Shown here piece by piece: positions 29,404 through 37,496 of a DNA stretch of 64,000 nucleotides. The DNA is taken from NCBI GenBank assembly GCA_028821195.1, contig JAPPHB010000015.1, forward strand, positions 124,001-188,000. The letters are read 5' to 3'. Made by a program: the position numbers and the translations under genes. The notes beneath the pieces are model-generated. The model saw only the letters and a list, made by a program, of their open reading frames with translations. It was not told the DNA's origin and searched no databases. Every line of letters begins with the position of its first letter. The stretch's first letter is position 1. This stretch comes from Gammaproteobacteria bacterium (GTDB lineage Bacteria; Gemmatimonadota; Gemmatimonadetes; Longimicrobiales; Gaopeijiaceae).

Positions 29404-32400
29404 TGGATCGGGCTCCGACGAGCGGCATGACATCCGTGCCGGCTGGACCCGATCCGGCAAGGGGGACGGCCCGGGCTACGAACTACCGCCGCTCCAGAGT
29501 CCTCTGCCTGGCGGCCATCCTGTGCCTGATCGTCAACTGCGGAGACGAAGTGCCCGCGGTGTTGGCTCCGCCGCCACCGCCCGGGCCGGTCGCAACGACC
29601 GTCACCCTGGAACCCTCGTCGGTGACGCTGGACGCGCTGGGCGACACGATTCGACTCGCCGCCACGGTGCTCAACCAGAACGGTGACGCGATGACCGGGG
29701 TCCCGATCGGTTACACGACCACCGACGCGTCGGTGGTGCGGGTGGACGGTTTCGGCCTGGTGACGGCGGTGGGGAACGGGAGCGCGGTGGTGACGGCCGC
29801 GAGCGGCGCCGCGACGGGGGTCGCGACCGTGACCGTCGAGCAGATGGTGGCACGGGTGCGGGTGTCGCCCGACTCGGCAACGCTGGTTGCCATCGGGGAC
29901 ACGTTGCGGCTGGAGGCCGAGGCGCTCGACTCGCAAGGCCAAGCGGTGCCGGGAACGTACGTGTTCGAGTGGTCGAGCGACGACTCGGTGGCCGCGGTGG
30001 ACGAGGACGGCCTGGTGACGGCGGTGAGGAACGGGAGCGCGGTGGTGACGGCCACATCCGGGACGGTGTCCGGCGAAGCGACGGTGAACGTGGAACAGGC
30101 CGTGGCGGAGGTGCGGATTCTCCCCGGCTGGGTGACGCTCTTCTCCGTCGGCACCACGGCCCAGCTCACTGCCCGGGCGCTGGACGCGAACGGGGCGGAC
30201 GTGCCCGGCACCGAATTCGAGTGGTCCAACGACCGCGGCGCGGCTCGCGTGAACGCCACCGGCCTCGTAACCGCGATACGCGAAGGGACCGGAGTGGTGA
30301 CGGCCACGACCGCTTCGGTCTCGGGGAGCGCGGCGGTGACGGTGAGCCTGCTCGTGGGCTCCGCCAAGGACCGCGCGATCCTCGAAGCCGTCTACGACGC
30401 GACCGAAGGCCGCTTCTGGAGGAACAACCGCAACTGGCTCAGCGACGCACCGCTGGGGGACTGGTACGGTGTCGATACCGACGCTGAAGGACGGGTCGTC
30501 GGGATCGACCTGGTCGCCAACAACCTGGAGGGGCACATCCCGCCCGAACTCGGCCGGCTCGATGTGCTCCGGGAGCTCCAGCTCGACGCTGCGACGGTCC
30601 CCCAGACCTGGTGCTATCGGCCGTCCAGTCCTCCCGAGTCGAGTGCGCGCAACGGAGGCGACGTCGGCTGGTCCGGATCCCCACGCCAGGGCGGAAGCCT
30701 GCATTGGCTCTCGTGGGCGAGGCGCACCGGCTCCGGCCGCGAGCACGGGGCCGGCCTCGTGGCCGACATCCCGATGGGTGCGCCGCTCAGCTTCGGGACC
30801 GGCCTCCGGAACGGTGGCAACCGATTGGCGGGACCCATTCCGCCCGAACTAGGAGAACTTGCCAATCTCGAGACGCTCTCTCTCGATTCGAACGAGCTGT
30901 CGGGCTCAATTCCGCCGGAACTGGGGAAGCTCGCAAACCTCAAGACACTGTCGCTCTCGCGAAACCGGCTTACGGGCACGCTTCCACCTGAGCTGGGCAA
31001 CCTGATCCGACTCGAGAGCCTGAACCTCGCGGTGAGCTACGATCTCACGCTCACGCCCCCGCGCCCGCGGTATGTGCTCTCCGGACGGCTCCCGCCGCAA
31101 CTCGGGAACCTGGTCCGCCTGAAGGAGCTGGATCTCAGGGGACACAAGTTCACCGGCACGGTCCCGTCCGCATTCGCCAGGCTCCGCGCGCTCGAATACC
31201 TGTCACTGACGTGCAACTCGCTCGACGGCCCGATTCCGTCGGTCGTCCGGCAGCTTCGCCAACTGCGCCACCTGGATCTGTCCGGCAACCAGTTCGAAGG
31301 AGGCATCCCCGCGTGGCTGGATGACCTGGACGACCTCGAATTCCTCGATCTCGCCAGCAACTACTTCCTGACCGGGCCCATACCGACGAGCGTTACGCGG
31401 ATGACCCGACTGGTCCGGCTGAGCCTCGGCACCAACCGGCTCTTCGGCCTGATTCCGCCGCGACTCGGCCGCCTGACGAACCTGGAATCGCTGGCGGTGG
31501 GCAACAATCTGCTGACCGGCGCGCTGCCGCCCCAGCTCGGGAATTTGCCGAACCTGGAGTACCTCTCGGTGTTCAGGAACGCCGGTCTCACCGGGGCGCT
31601 TCCCCGGGAACTCATGCAGGTCCGTTTGGACGACTTCAATTGGCAGGCCACCGCCCTGTGCGCCCCGCGCGATCGCGTATTCCAGTCATGGCTGGCGAGT
31701 ATCCTCAACCACCAGGGAGGCCCTGGCTGTACGCTCCCGCCGCGCGAGATCTTCACGGCGTTTTTCGAGGCGACCGGCGGTGCGGGCTGGACCAACAACG
31801 CGAACTGGCTCAGAGATGCACCCGTGGCTTCGTGGTTCGGCGTGACCGTGGAGGACAGCCTGCTCACGGCGCTCGACCTCCCCGACAACGGGCTTTCGGG
31901 CACGCTCCCTCCCGCGGTGGGCGACTTCCTGGACCTGAAGCGTCTGGACCTGGAGGGCAACGCGCTGACGAGCCGTCTGCCCCCGGACCTCGGAAACCTG
32001 CTGGAACTGCAGGCTCTCGACCTGTCGGGCAACGGGTTTTCGGGACCGGTCCCACGCGACCTTGCGCAGCTCGGGGCGCTTGAACGCCTGGACTTGTCCA
32101 ACAACGAGCTGGCGGGCGCGCTCCCGGGCATCCTGACCAGCCTGAGTTCGCTTTCCGACTTCAACTGGCGCAGGAGCGGCGCCTGCGCCCCCGAGGTGGC
32201 CTGGTTCCAGACATGGCTCGAGTCGGTGGAGACCCGCTCCGGGCCGACCTGCGACGGGATCTTCTCGGTGTCGGTCGCGGAAGCACACCTGTCGCAGGCC
32301 ACCCAGGGCGTAGGCGGCGGAGTTCCGCTCATCGCCGGGCGTCCCGGGCTCGTGCGGGTTCTGGCCACCGCGGACCGGGCCAACGACTTCAGGCCGAGTG

Positions 32401-33728
32401 CCCGCGCCGCGTTCGTCGTGGATGGCAGCGAGGCCCACGCGGCCGACATGGCGCTTGAATCGTCCCGCGGCCTGGCCGAGAGCCTTCCGGGGCAACTGGA
32501 CCAGTGGTATCAGGCTGCGATCCCGGCGGCGGCGCTGCGTCCCGGAGTCGAGATGGCCGTGCGGATCGATCCCGACAGCACCATGCCCAGAGCGACGCTG
32601 GATGAAGTGCGGCTTCCCCTCGACGTGCGCGAGTTGCCGCCTCTGGATCTCACCATCGTACCCGTCGTGACCGGATCCAGCGCGGACGCGAACGTGCGGG
32701 AATGGGTCAAGGACGCCGAAGCTCCGCCGGTGAAGTTCATGCGGGCTGTGCTGCCGGTCGGCGAACTCAACCTGACCGTTCGCGAGCCGCTCAGGATCGC
32801 ATCGGCCCCGGATGCCTCGAAAGGCGCAGAGTGGATCGTCATCCTGGAGGACATCGAGCTGGTCCGGAAGGCCGAGGGCGGCCGCGGATATTGGTATGGC
32901 GTGGTGAACCGCGACGGAGACGAAGGCATCAGGGGCATCGCCCTGGTGGAGGGCCGGGTCGCGCTCGGCGTCCCCGATGCCGAGGTCTTCGCGCACGAAC
33001 TGGGTCACAGCATGAGCCTCATGCACTCGCCCTGCGGGAATCCATGGCAGATCGATCCGGACTACCCCTATCCGGACGGCAGTATCGGCGTGCTCGGCTA
33101 CGACGCCCGATCCGAGGAGCTGGTGGACTCCTCGACGCACGACCTGATGTCCTACTGCCATCCGCAATGGATCAGCGACTACAACTTCAGGAAGGCGCTC
33201 GAGTACCGGCTCCGGGCGGAGACCAGCCCACGCGCCCTGGCCGCCCGGGACGAACCCCGGGGAAGCCGGCTGCTGCTGCGCGGCCACGTGAGCGCCGAGG
33301 GCCAACTTCACCTGGATCCCGCGTTCGCGCTCGACGCGCCGGCGCAGTTGCCCTCGGGGTCCGGTCCCTATCGCGTCGAAGGCTTTTCCACGGATGGCAG
33401 CCGCGCGTTCGCGCTCGACTTCGACATGGAAATGGTCTCGGAGGGCGGCGGCAGCTTCCTCTTCCTGGTCCCGTTCGCCGAGGATCGCATCGCCGCGCTG
33501 GAGCGCATCGTGCTCTCCGGACCGGAAGGCACCGCGACGCTGGACCGGGAGACGCGCGCGTCGCCGGTGGCCATCGTGACGGACCGCGCAACCGGACGGA
33601 TCCGGTCCATCCTGCGGGGTGAGGCTGCGGCAGCGGCCGGTGCGACGGTGGCGGCTGACGGGCGTTCCGGGGCCGTGCCTCGCGACCGCGTGCTGGTCAG
33701 CTATGGATTGCCGGGATCGGTGCCTTGA
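29403..33728 (+). CDS. Giant BIG2-LRR-metalloprotease surface protein
   Basis: The 1441-aa exported protein has, in order: a signal or lipoprotein-like segment ending at VNC near residue 46; three BIG2 immunoglobulin-like domains (about 65-315); a plant-type LRR block (about 320-760) opening with an NxNWL cap; a second capped LRR block (about 780-940); a beta linker; a zinc protease domain; and a C-terminal beta domain. The protease has HELGHSMSLMH at residues 1198-1208, with Ser where metzincins have Gly, and a Met-turn DLMSYC near 1249. An 80-residue non-LRR insert interrupts the first LRR block. It is probably a secreted or anchored protease with substrate-binding repeats. ATG overlaps the upstream stop. 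Confidence 0.85.
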   Translation: MDRAPTSGMTSVPAGPDPARGTARATNYRRSRVLCLAAILCLIVNCGDEVPAVLAPPPPPGPVATTVTLEPSSVTLDALGDTIRLAATVLNQNGDAMTGVPIGYTTTDASVVRVDGFGLVTAVGNGSAVVTAASGAATGVATVTVEQMVARVRVSPDSATLVAIGDTLRLEAEALDSQGQAVPGTYVFEWSSDDSVAAVDEDGLVTAVRNGSAVVTATSGTVSGEATVNVEQAVAEVRILPGWVTLFSVGTTAQLTARALDANGADVPGTEFEWSNDRGAARVNATGLVTAIREGTGVVTATTASVSGSAAVTVSLLVGSAKDRAILEAVYDATEGRFWRNNRNWLSDAPLGDWYGVDTDAEGRVVGIDLVANNLEGHIPPELGRLDVLRELQLDAATVPQTWCYRPSSPPESSARNGGDVGWSGSPRQGGSLHWLSWARRTGSGREHGAGLVADIPMGAPLSFGTGLRNGGNRLAGPIPPELGELANLETLSLDSNELSGSIPPELGKLANLKTLSLSRNRLTGTLPPELGNLIRLESLNLAVSYDLTLTPPRPRYVLSGRLPPQLGNLVRLKELDLRGHKFTGTVPSAFARLRALEYLSLTCNSLDGPIPSVVRQLRQLRHLDLSGNQFEGGIPAWLDDLDDLEFLDLASNYFLTGPIPTSVTRMTRLVRLSLGTNRLFGLIPPRLGRLTNLESLAVGNNLLTGALPPQLGNLPNLEYLSVFRNAGLTGALPRELMQVRLDDFNWQATALCAPRDRVFQSWLASILNHQGGPGCTLPPREIFTAFFEATGGAGWTNNANWLRDAPVASWFGVTVEDSLLTALDLPDNGLSGTLPPAVGDFLDLKRLDLEGNALTSRLPPDLGNLLELQALDLSGNGFSGPVPRDLAQLGALERLDLSNNELAGALPGILTSLSSLSDFNWRRSGACAPEVAWFQTWLESVETRSGPTCDGIFSVSVAEAHLSQATQGVGGGVPLIAGRPGLVRVLATADRANDFRPSARAAFVVDGSEAHAADMALESSRGLAESLPGQLDQWYQAAIPAAALRPGVEMAVRIDPDSTMPRATLDEVRLPLDVRELPPLDLTIVPVVTGSSADANVREWVKDAEAPPVKFMRAVLPVGELNLTVREPLRIASAPDASKGAEWIVILEDIELVRKAEGGRGYWYGVVNRDGDEGIRGIALVEGRVALGVPDAEVFAHELGHSMSLMHSPCGNPWQIDPDYPYPDGSIGVLGYDARSEELVDSSTHDLMSYCHPQWISDYNFRKALEYRLRAETSPRALAARDEPRGSRLLLRGHVSAEGQLHLDPAFALDAPAQLPSGSGPYRVEGFSTDGSRAFALDFDMEMVSEGGGSFLFLVPFAEDRIAALERIVLSGPEGTATLDRETRASPVAIVTDRATGRIRSILRGEAAAAAGATVAADGRSGAVPRDRVLVSYGLPGSVP
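29754..30053 (+). repeat. 45-bp near-identical repeats inside BIG2 domains
   Basis: Bases 29754-29798 and 30009-30053 match at all but one position and are 255 bases (85 codons) apart. They encode the GLVTAVxNGSAVVTA core of BIG2 domains 1 and 2. DNA-level identity suggests recent domain duplication or gene conversion. Confidence 0.8.
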
Positions 33729-33744
33729 TGGATGGAATACACAA

Positions 33745-35145
33745 ATGCGTAGAATGCGTAAGACGATGAGACATGGCTTCATGGCTGGAGGAAGAGCGGG
33801 ATCGCGAGTCAGCGGGCTGCTCGCGGTGGCGCTGTTCGCGGGGTGCCTCCTGGCCGTAGCGTGCGCGGATGCCGCCGACGCTCCGCGGCGGACCACGCCG
33901 GACTCCGATATGGCCGTGGCGGCCGCGGGACAGGCTGCAGCACCCAACACCCTCACCGAAGCCGAGCGCGCTGCCGGCTGGCGCCTTCTTTTCGACGGCG
34001 AGACCACGGACGGCTGGCGTGGTTACAACCGCGAGTCCTTCCCCGACACCGGATGGGCGGTGATCGACGGCATGCTGGTCGTCGGTGCGACCGCCGTGGA
34101 TCCCGATGTCCCGGTGGGCGGCGACATCGTCACAACCGAGTCGTTCTCGGACTTCGACCTCAGGTTCGAGTTCATGCTGTCGGAAGTGGCCAACAGCGGT
34201 GTCCTCTACCGTGTGATCGAGGAGGAAGGCGCCGAGATCTGGTTCAACGCGCCCGAGTATCAGGTGCTCGACGACACCGCGTACATCGAGATGGGCACGA
34301 TGGACATGCGCACCCACCTCACCGGCGACAACTACGACCTGCACGCCGCCGGCGAGAAGACGCTGCACGGCCCCGGCGAGTGGAACGAGGGCCGCATCCG
34401 CATCGCGAACAACCATGTGGAGCACTGGCTGAACGGCGTGAGGACGGTGGAGTACGAACTCGGCTCGACGGAATGGGAGGCGCTGGTCGCGGCCAGCAAG
34501 TTCGCGCCCTATCCGCGCTACGGGCGCGCGGCCTCGGGTCCCATCGGGCTCCAGGACCACGGGCGCAACGTCTTCTATCGCAACATCAGGATTCTTCCGC
34601 TGGGGCCGGTTGCGCTCTTCAACGGCGAGAACCTCGACGGCTGGCGCGTGCACGGAACCGAGCGCTGGTATGTCGAGAACGGGGAACTGGTGTGCGAAAG
34701 CGGCCCTGATGCTGAATACGGCTACCTGACGACAGAACAGCTATTTGGAGACTTCGATCTGACCGTTGACTTCAAGCAGGAAGCGGACGGCAACAGCGGT
34801 GTGTTCTTCCGCTCCAGCGTGGAGGGTACCGTGGTGACCGGTTGGCAGGCCGAAGTCGCGCCGCCGGGACTCTTCACCGGCGGGGTCTACGAGTCCTACG
34901 GGCGCGGCTGGCTGGTGCAGCCCGATCCGGCGCTCGACGCGGCGCTGAAGATGGGCGACTGGAACACGCTGCGGGTCCGGGCAGTTGGCGACCGGGTCAC
35001 GACCTGGCTGAACGGCACGGGCATGGTGGATTTCGAGGATGCGCAGATCGGCGAAGCCGAGGGCTCGATCGCGCTCCAGATCCACGACGGCGGCGGGATC
35101 AAGGTGCGCTGGCGGAATCTCCGGATAGTGGATCTTGGGGGATAA
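33745..35145 (+). CDS. Two-domain DUF1080 (3-keto-disaccharide hydrolase-like) protein
   Basis: The 466-aa exported protein contains two concanavalin-like DUF1080 domains. The first (about 75-290) starts GWRLLFDGETTDGWRGY. The second (about 292-465) starts VALFNGENLDGWRVHG and includes NSGVFFRS. DUF1080 proteins are tied to 3-keto-glycoside hydrolysis and usually sit beside Gfo/Idh oxidoreductases, as here two genes upstream. The N terminus has a hydrophobic signal with candidate lipobox (LAVAC). Several in-frame ATGs (33745, 33754, 33766) make the exact start uncertain, and none has a good ribosome-binding site. Confidence 0.85.
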   Translation: MRRMRKTMRHGFMAGGRAGSRVSGLLAVALFAGCLLAVACADAADAPRRTTPDSDMAVAAAGQAAAPNTLTEAERAAGWRLLFDGETTDGWRGYNRESFPDTGWAVIDGMLVVGATAVDPDVPVGGDIVTTESFSDFDLRFEFMLSEVANSGVLYRVIEEEGAEIWFNAPEYQVLDDTAYIEMGTMDMRTHLTGDNYDLHAAGEKTLHGPGEWNEGRIRIANNHVEHWLNGVRTVEYELGSTEWEALVAASKFAPYPRYGRAASGPIGLQDHGRNVFYRNIRILPLGPVALFNGENLDGWRVHGTERWYVENGELVCESGPDAEYGYLTTEQLFGDFDLTVDFKQEADGNSGVFFRSSVEGTVVTGWQAEVAPPGLFTGGVYESYGRGWLVQPDPALDAALKMGDWNTLRVRAVGDRVTTWLNGTGMVDFEDAQIGEAEGSIALQIHDGGGIKVRWRNLRIVDLGG

Positions 35146-35161
35146 GGCGCGCGGAGATTCC

Positions 35162-35779
35162 GTGAGAGCCGTCCTCTTCGATCTGCTCTCGGCGCTGATC
35201 GACTCGTGGTCGCTCTGGGACGACATCGCGGGGAGCGAGGAGCGCGGGGGTCGTTGGCGCTTCGAGTACCTGCGGCTCACCTACGGGACCGGCGCCTACG
35301 TGCCCTACCTGGATCTCGTGGAGGAGTCGGCGGCTGCCGTCGGCATGCCACGGGAATTCGCTGCCGAGCTGGAAGCGCGCTGGGACGAACTGGCCCCGTG
35401 GCCGGGGGCGGGCGCGGCGTTGCGGCGAATCGCACGGAGAATGCCCATCGGCGTCGCCACCAACTGCTCCCAGGTGCTGGGCGTGCGCGCGGCCGGGCTG
35501 GTCGGAGCCCCTTTCCGCTCGGTCGTCACGGCCGAGTCGGCCGGGTTCTACAAGCCCGACCCGCGCATGTATGAAGCGGGCGTGGAGGCGCTCGGCGTCG
35601 CCGCGGGCGAGGTGTTGTTCGTGGCGGGTTCGCCACGCGACATCCGGGGCGCGGTTTCGGCGGGCCTCAAGGTCGTGTGGCACAATCCGGCGGGGCTGGG
35701 CGCGGGCGGAGCGGAGAAGCTCGCTTTCGCGGTGATCGACGATCTGAGTAGGCTGGCTGGCGTGATCGCCAGGATCTAG
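35162..35779 (+). CDS. HAD-superfamily haloacid dehalogenase-like protein
   Basis: The 205-aa protein has the HAD nucleophile strand VLFDLLSALIDSW, the threonine/serine loop IGVATNCSQ, the lysine in AGFYKPDP and the acidic loop FVAGSPRDIRGA. That last loop has Ser-Pro where phosphatases have Asp-Asp, as in type II haloacid dehalogenase relatives. The substrate is unknown. GTG 35162 was chosen because a GGAG site lies seven bases upstream; a TTG at 35135 would overlap the previous gene. Confidence 0.75.
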   Translation: MRAVLFDLLSALIDSWSLWDDIAGSEERGGRWRFEYLRLTYGTGAYVPYLDLVEESAAAVGMPREFAAELEARWDELAPWPGAGAALRRIARRMPIGVATNCSQVLGVRAAGLVGAPFRSVVTAESAGFYKPDPRMYEAGVEALGVAAGEVLFVAGSPRDIRGAVSAGLKVVWHNPAGLGAGGAEKLAFAVIDDLSRLAGVIARI

Positions 35780-35800
35780 CTTAGCTTGGTCTAGCTAGAT
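35774..35800. promoter_or_regulatory. Inverted repeat, candidate toxin-antitoxin operator
   Basis: ATCTAGCT (35774-35781) and AGCTAGAT (35793-35800) are perfect inverted arms with an 11-base spacer. A TACTAT -10-like element overlaps the right arm at 35800-35805. The site ends 25 bases before the antitoxin ATG, where Phd-type antitoxins autoregulate. Confidence 0.55.
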
Positions 35801-35825
35801 ACTATCTCCGGCCGGTGAAAGTCCA

Positions 35826-36077
35826 ATGAAGGTCAACATGCACGAGGCGAAGTCGCAGTTGTCACGTCTCGCCAGGCGCGCGTGGCAAGGTGAGGACGTC
35901 GTGATCTGCAAGTCGGGACAGCCGTGGCTGCGACTGATTCCGTATCGGGAGCGACTGGAACGCCGGCAGCCGGGTGGGCTGGAGGGCCAGATCCGCATGG
36001 GACCCGACTTTGACGCGGACGATGAAGAGATCGTTGAGGCCTTCGAAAACTACACGCTCTTCCCGGGCACCGACTGA
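35826..36077 (+). CDS. Phd/YefM-type antitoxin
   Basis: The 83-aa protein has the Phd fold signature MKVNMHEAKSQLSRLARRA...GEDVVICKSGQPWLRLIP, which binds DNA and dimerises. The acidic C terminus (DFDADDEEIVEAF) would wrap the toxin. It precedes a PIN-domain toxin by two bases and follows an inverted repeat that is a likely autoregulatory operator. Confidence 0.88.
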   Translation: MKVNMHEAKSQLSRLARRAWQGEDVVICKSGQPWLRLIPYRERLERRQPGGLEGQIRMGPDFDADDEEIVEAFENYTLFPGTD

Positions 36078-36079
36078 CG

Positions 36080-36457
36080 ATGCGCCTTCTCCTGGACACG
36101 GACACGTTTCTGTGGTGGGTGTCGGATTGGGGTGAAATCGACGAGACCGCCCGGGATGCCATCGCCGATCCCGGAAACGAGGCCTTCGTGAGCGCGGTGT
36201 CGGGTTTGGAAATCGCGGTCAGGAAGGCCAAGGGTCGGCTCGTCGCGCCGGACAGCCTGAGCGCGGTGGTCGAGGCGAAGCACTTCGAGCACCTTCCGCT
36301 GACCTTCGAGCACGTCGAGAGAGCCGCGGTTCTGCCGATGCATCATCGTGACCCGTTCGACCGGATGCTGATTGCGCAGGCGCAAGCCGAGGGGCTTGTC
36401 CTCGTTACAAGGGACGAGCGCATGCGTCTGTATGACATCCTGACGATGGCAGTCTGA
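36080..36457 (+). CDS. vapC: VapC-type PIN-domain ribonuclease toxin
   Basis: The 125-aa PIN protein has the first acidic residue in LLLDTDTFLWW (Asp6), Glu in VSGLEIAVRK (near residue 45), and the acidic motif DPFDRMLIAQA (near residue 93) with VTRDERM. The set required for metal-dependent RNase activity looks complete. It pairs with the Phd antitoxin two bases upstream. A second, unrelated PIN toxin of the same kind lies at 53651. Confidence 0.9.
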   Translation: MRLLLDTDTFLWWVSDWGEIDETARDAIADPGNEAFVSAVSGLEIAVRKAKGRLVAPDSLSAVVEAKHFEHLPLTFEHVERAAVLPMHHRDPFDRMLIAQAQAEGLVLVTRDERMRLYDILTMAV

Positions 36458-36480
36458 CAGGCGCGCGGTCCGGCTACGCC

Positions 36481-37458
36481 TTACACCAGCACCTGCCTGT
36501 CCCGCTGCACGGTGCGGCCATCGACCGCGATGGTCGGCTCCCACATGAGCAGGTCGTAGTGCGTGGGGGCGACGATCTCCCCTCCCAGGGTGTGGCTGGT
36601 GCCGATGCCGATGTGGATCGTGCCCATCACGCCCTCGTCCTCCAGCATCTCCCCGGTGAGGCGCGCGTTCGGGTTCAGGCCCACGCCCAGCTCCGCGACG
36701 TTGAAGCAGTGCCGGTCGCCGAACGACTCCAGGTGCTCGCGCAGGAAGTCGGCCTGTGCGCCGCCGGTCATCTTCACGATGTAGCCCTCGCGCACCGAGC
36801 AGACGATGGGCTCCTCCAGAATGCCGATGCCGAGATAGGGTACGGAGGCGTCGGCGACGATCGTGCCCACGGCCGAACCGGTGACGGGCACGACGTTGAC
36901 CTCGATGTCGGGGACCGGCGCCAGTTGGCCGGGATCGGGGATGTTGGTCAGCACGTTGGCGACCCGGCCCTCGATGCCGAAGCGGAGGTTCGTGCCGCGC
37001 GGGGAGGTGAGGCGCACCGTCCGGCCCTCCGTGAACGCCGCGCCCAGCCGGCGGCAGACGTGGGCCTGCGCCTTGAAGTCGGTCTCGAGCAGGGCGGGGC
37101 TGGTCATGATCGCGTCGGTGTAGGCGGTCATCATGCACACCCGCGCGCCCGCTTCGAGGGCGGCCCGCATCGCGCGCGTGTGGGTGATGGAGATGCGGAC
37201 GGGGGAGAAGATCACGGCCGCCTCGGTCATGGCGCGCGCGACGGAGCGCGGCGGCTCCTGGCCATCCTGGTCGCGCACCGGGATGACGCTGACGGTGACG
37301 GCGGCTCCGGCCTCGCGTGCGGCCCCGGCGACGGCATCCGCGTAGCGCCCCATCGTGGGGTCGGTTACCACCAGCACCGCCTCGCCCGGCTGGACGCGGC
37401 CGTTCACCTGCACGAGCCGCCGCGCGCCGGGAGACAGGTCCACGCTCGCTTCAGACAT
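36481..37458 (-). CDS. M29 aminopeptidase / NicX-like metalloenzyme
   Basis: The 325-aa protein resembles the thermophilic-aminopeptidase T and 2,5-dihydroxypyridine dioxygenase (NicX) superfamily. Its C-terminal half holds the typical metal-ligand run: FNVAELGVGLNPNA (Glu), EDEGVMGTIHIGIG (Glu, His) and TSHTLGGEIVAPTHYD (His, His, Asp). Whether it cuts peptides or opens a ring cannot be decided here. ATG 37458 follows GGAGGCGGGA, a better ribosome-binding site than that of the upstream in-frame TTG at 37485. It lies 38 bases downstream of the symporter gene on the same strand and may share its transcript. Confidence 0.75.
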   Translation of the reverse strand: MSEASVDLSPGARRLVQVNGRVQPGEAVLVVTDPTMGRYADAVAGAAREAGAAVTVSVIPVRDQDGQEPPRSVARAMTEAAVIFSPVRISITHTRAMRAALEAGARVCMMTAYTDAIMTSPALLETDFKAQAHVCRRLGAAFTEGRTVRLTSPRGTNLRFGIEGRVANVLTNIPDPGQLAPVPDIEVNVVPVTGSAVGTIVADASVPYLGIGILEEPIVCSVREGYIVKMTGGAQADFLREHLESFGDRHCFNVAELGVGLNPNARLTGEMLEDEGVMGTIHIGIGTSHTLGGEIVAPTHYDLLMWEPTIAVDGRTVQRDRQVLV

Positions 37459-37496
37459 TCCCGCCTCCGCCAATTCCCGCTGCAATCACGCCCGCC

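Noticed and set aside
35135..35161. TTG 35135 as start of the HAD protein
   Set aside because: It would overlap the DUF1080 gene and has a weaker ribosome-binding site than GTG 35162, which begins right at the catalytic strand.
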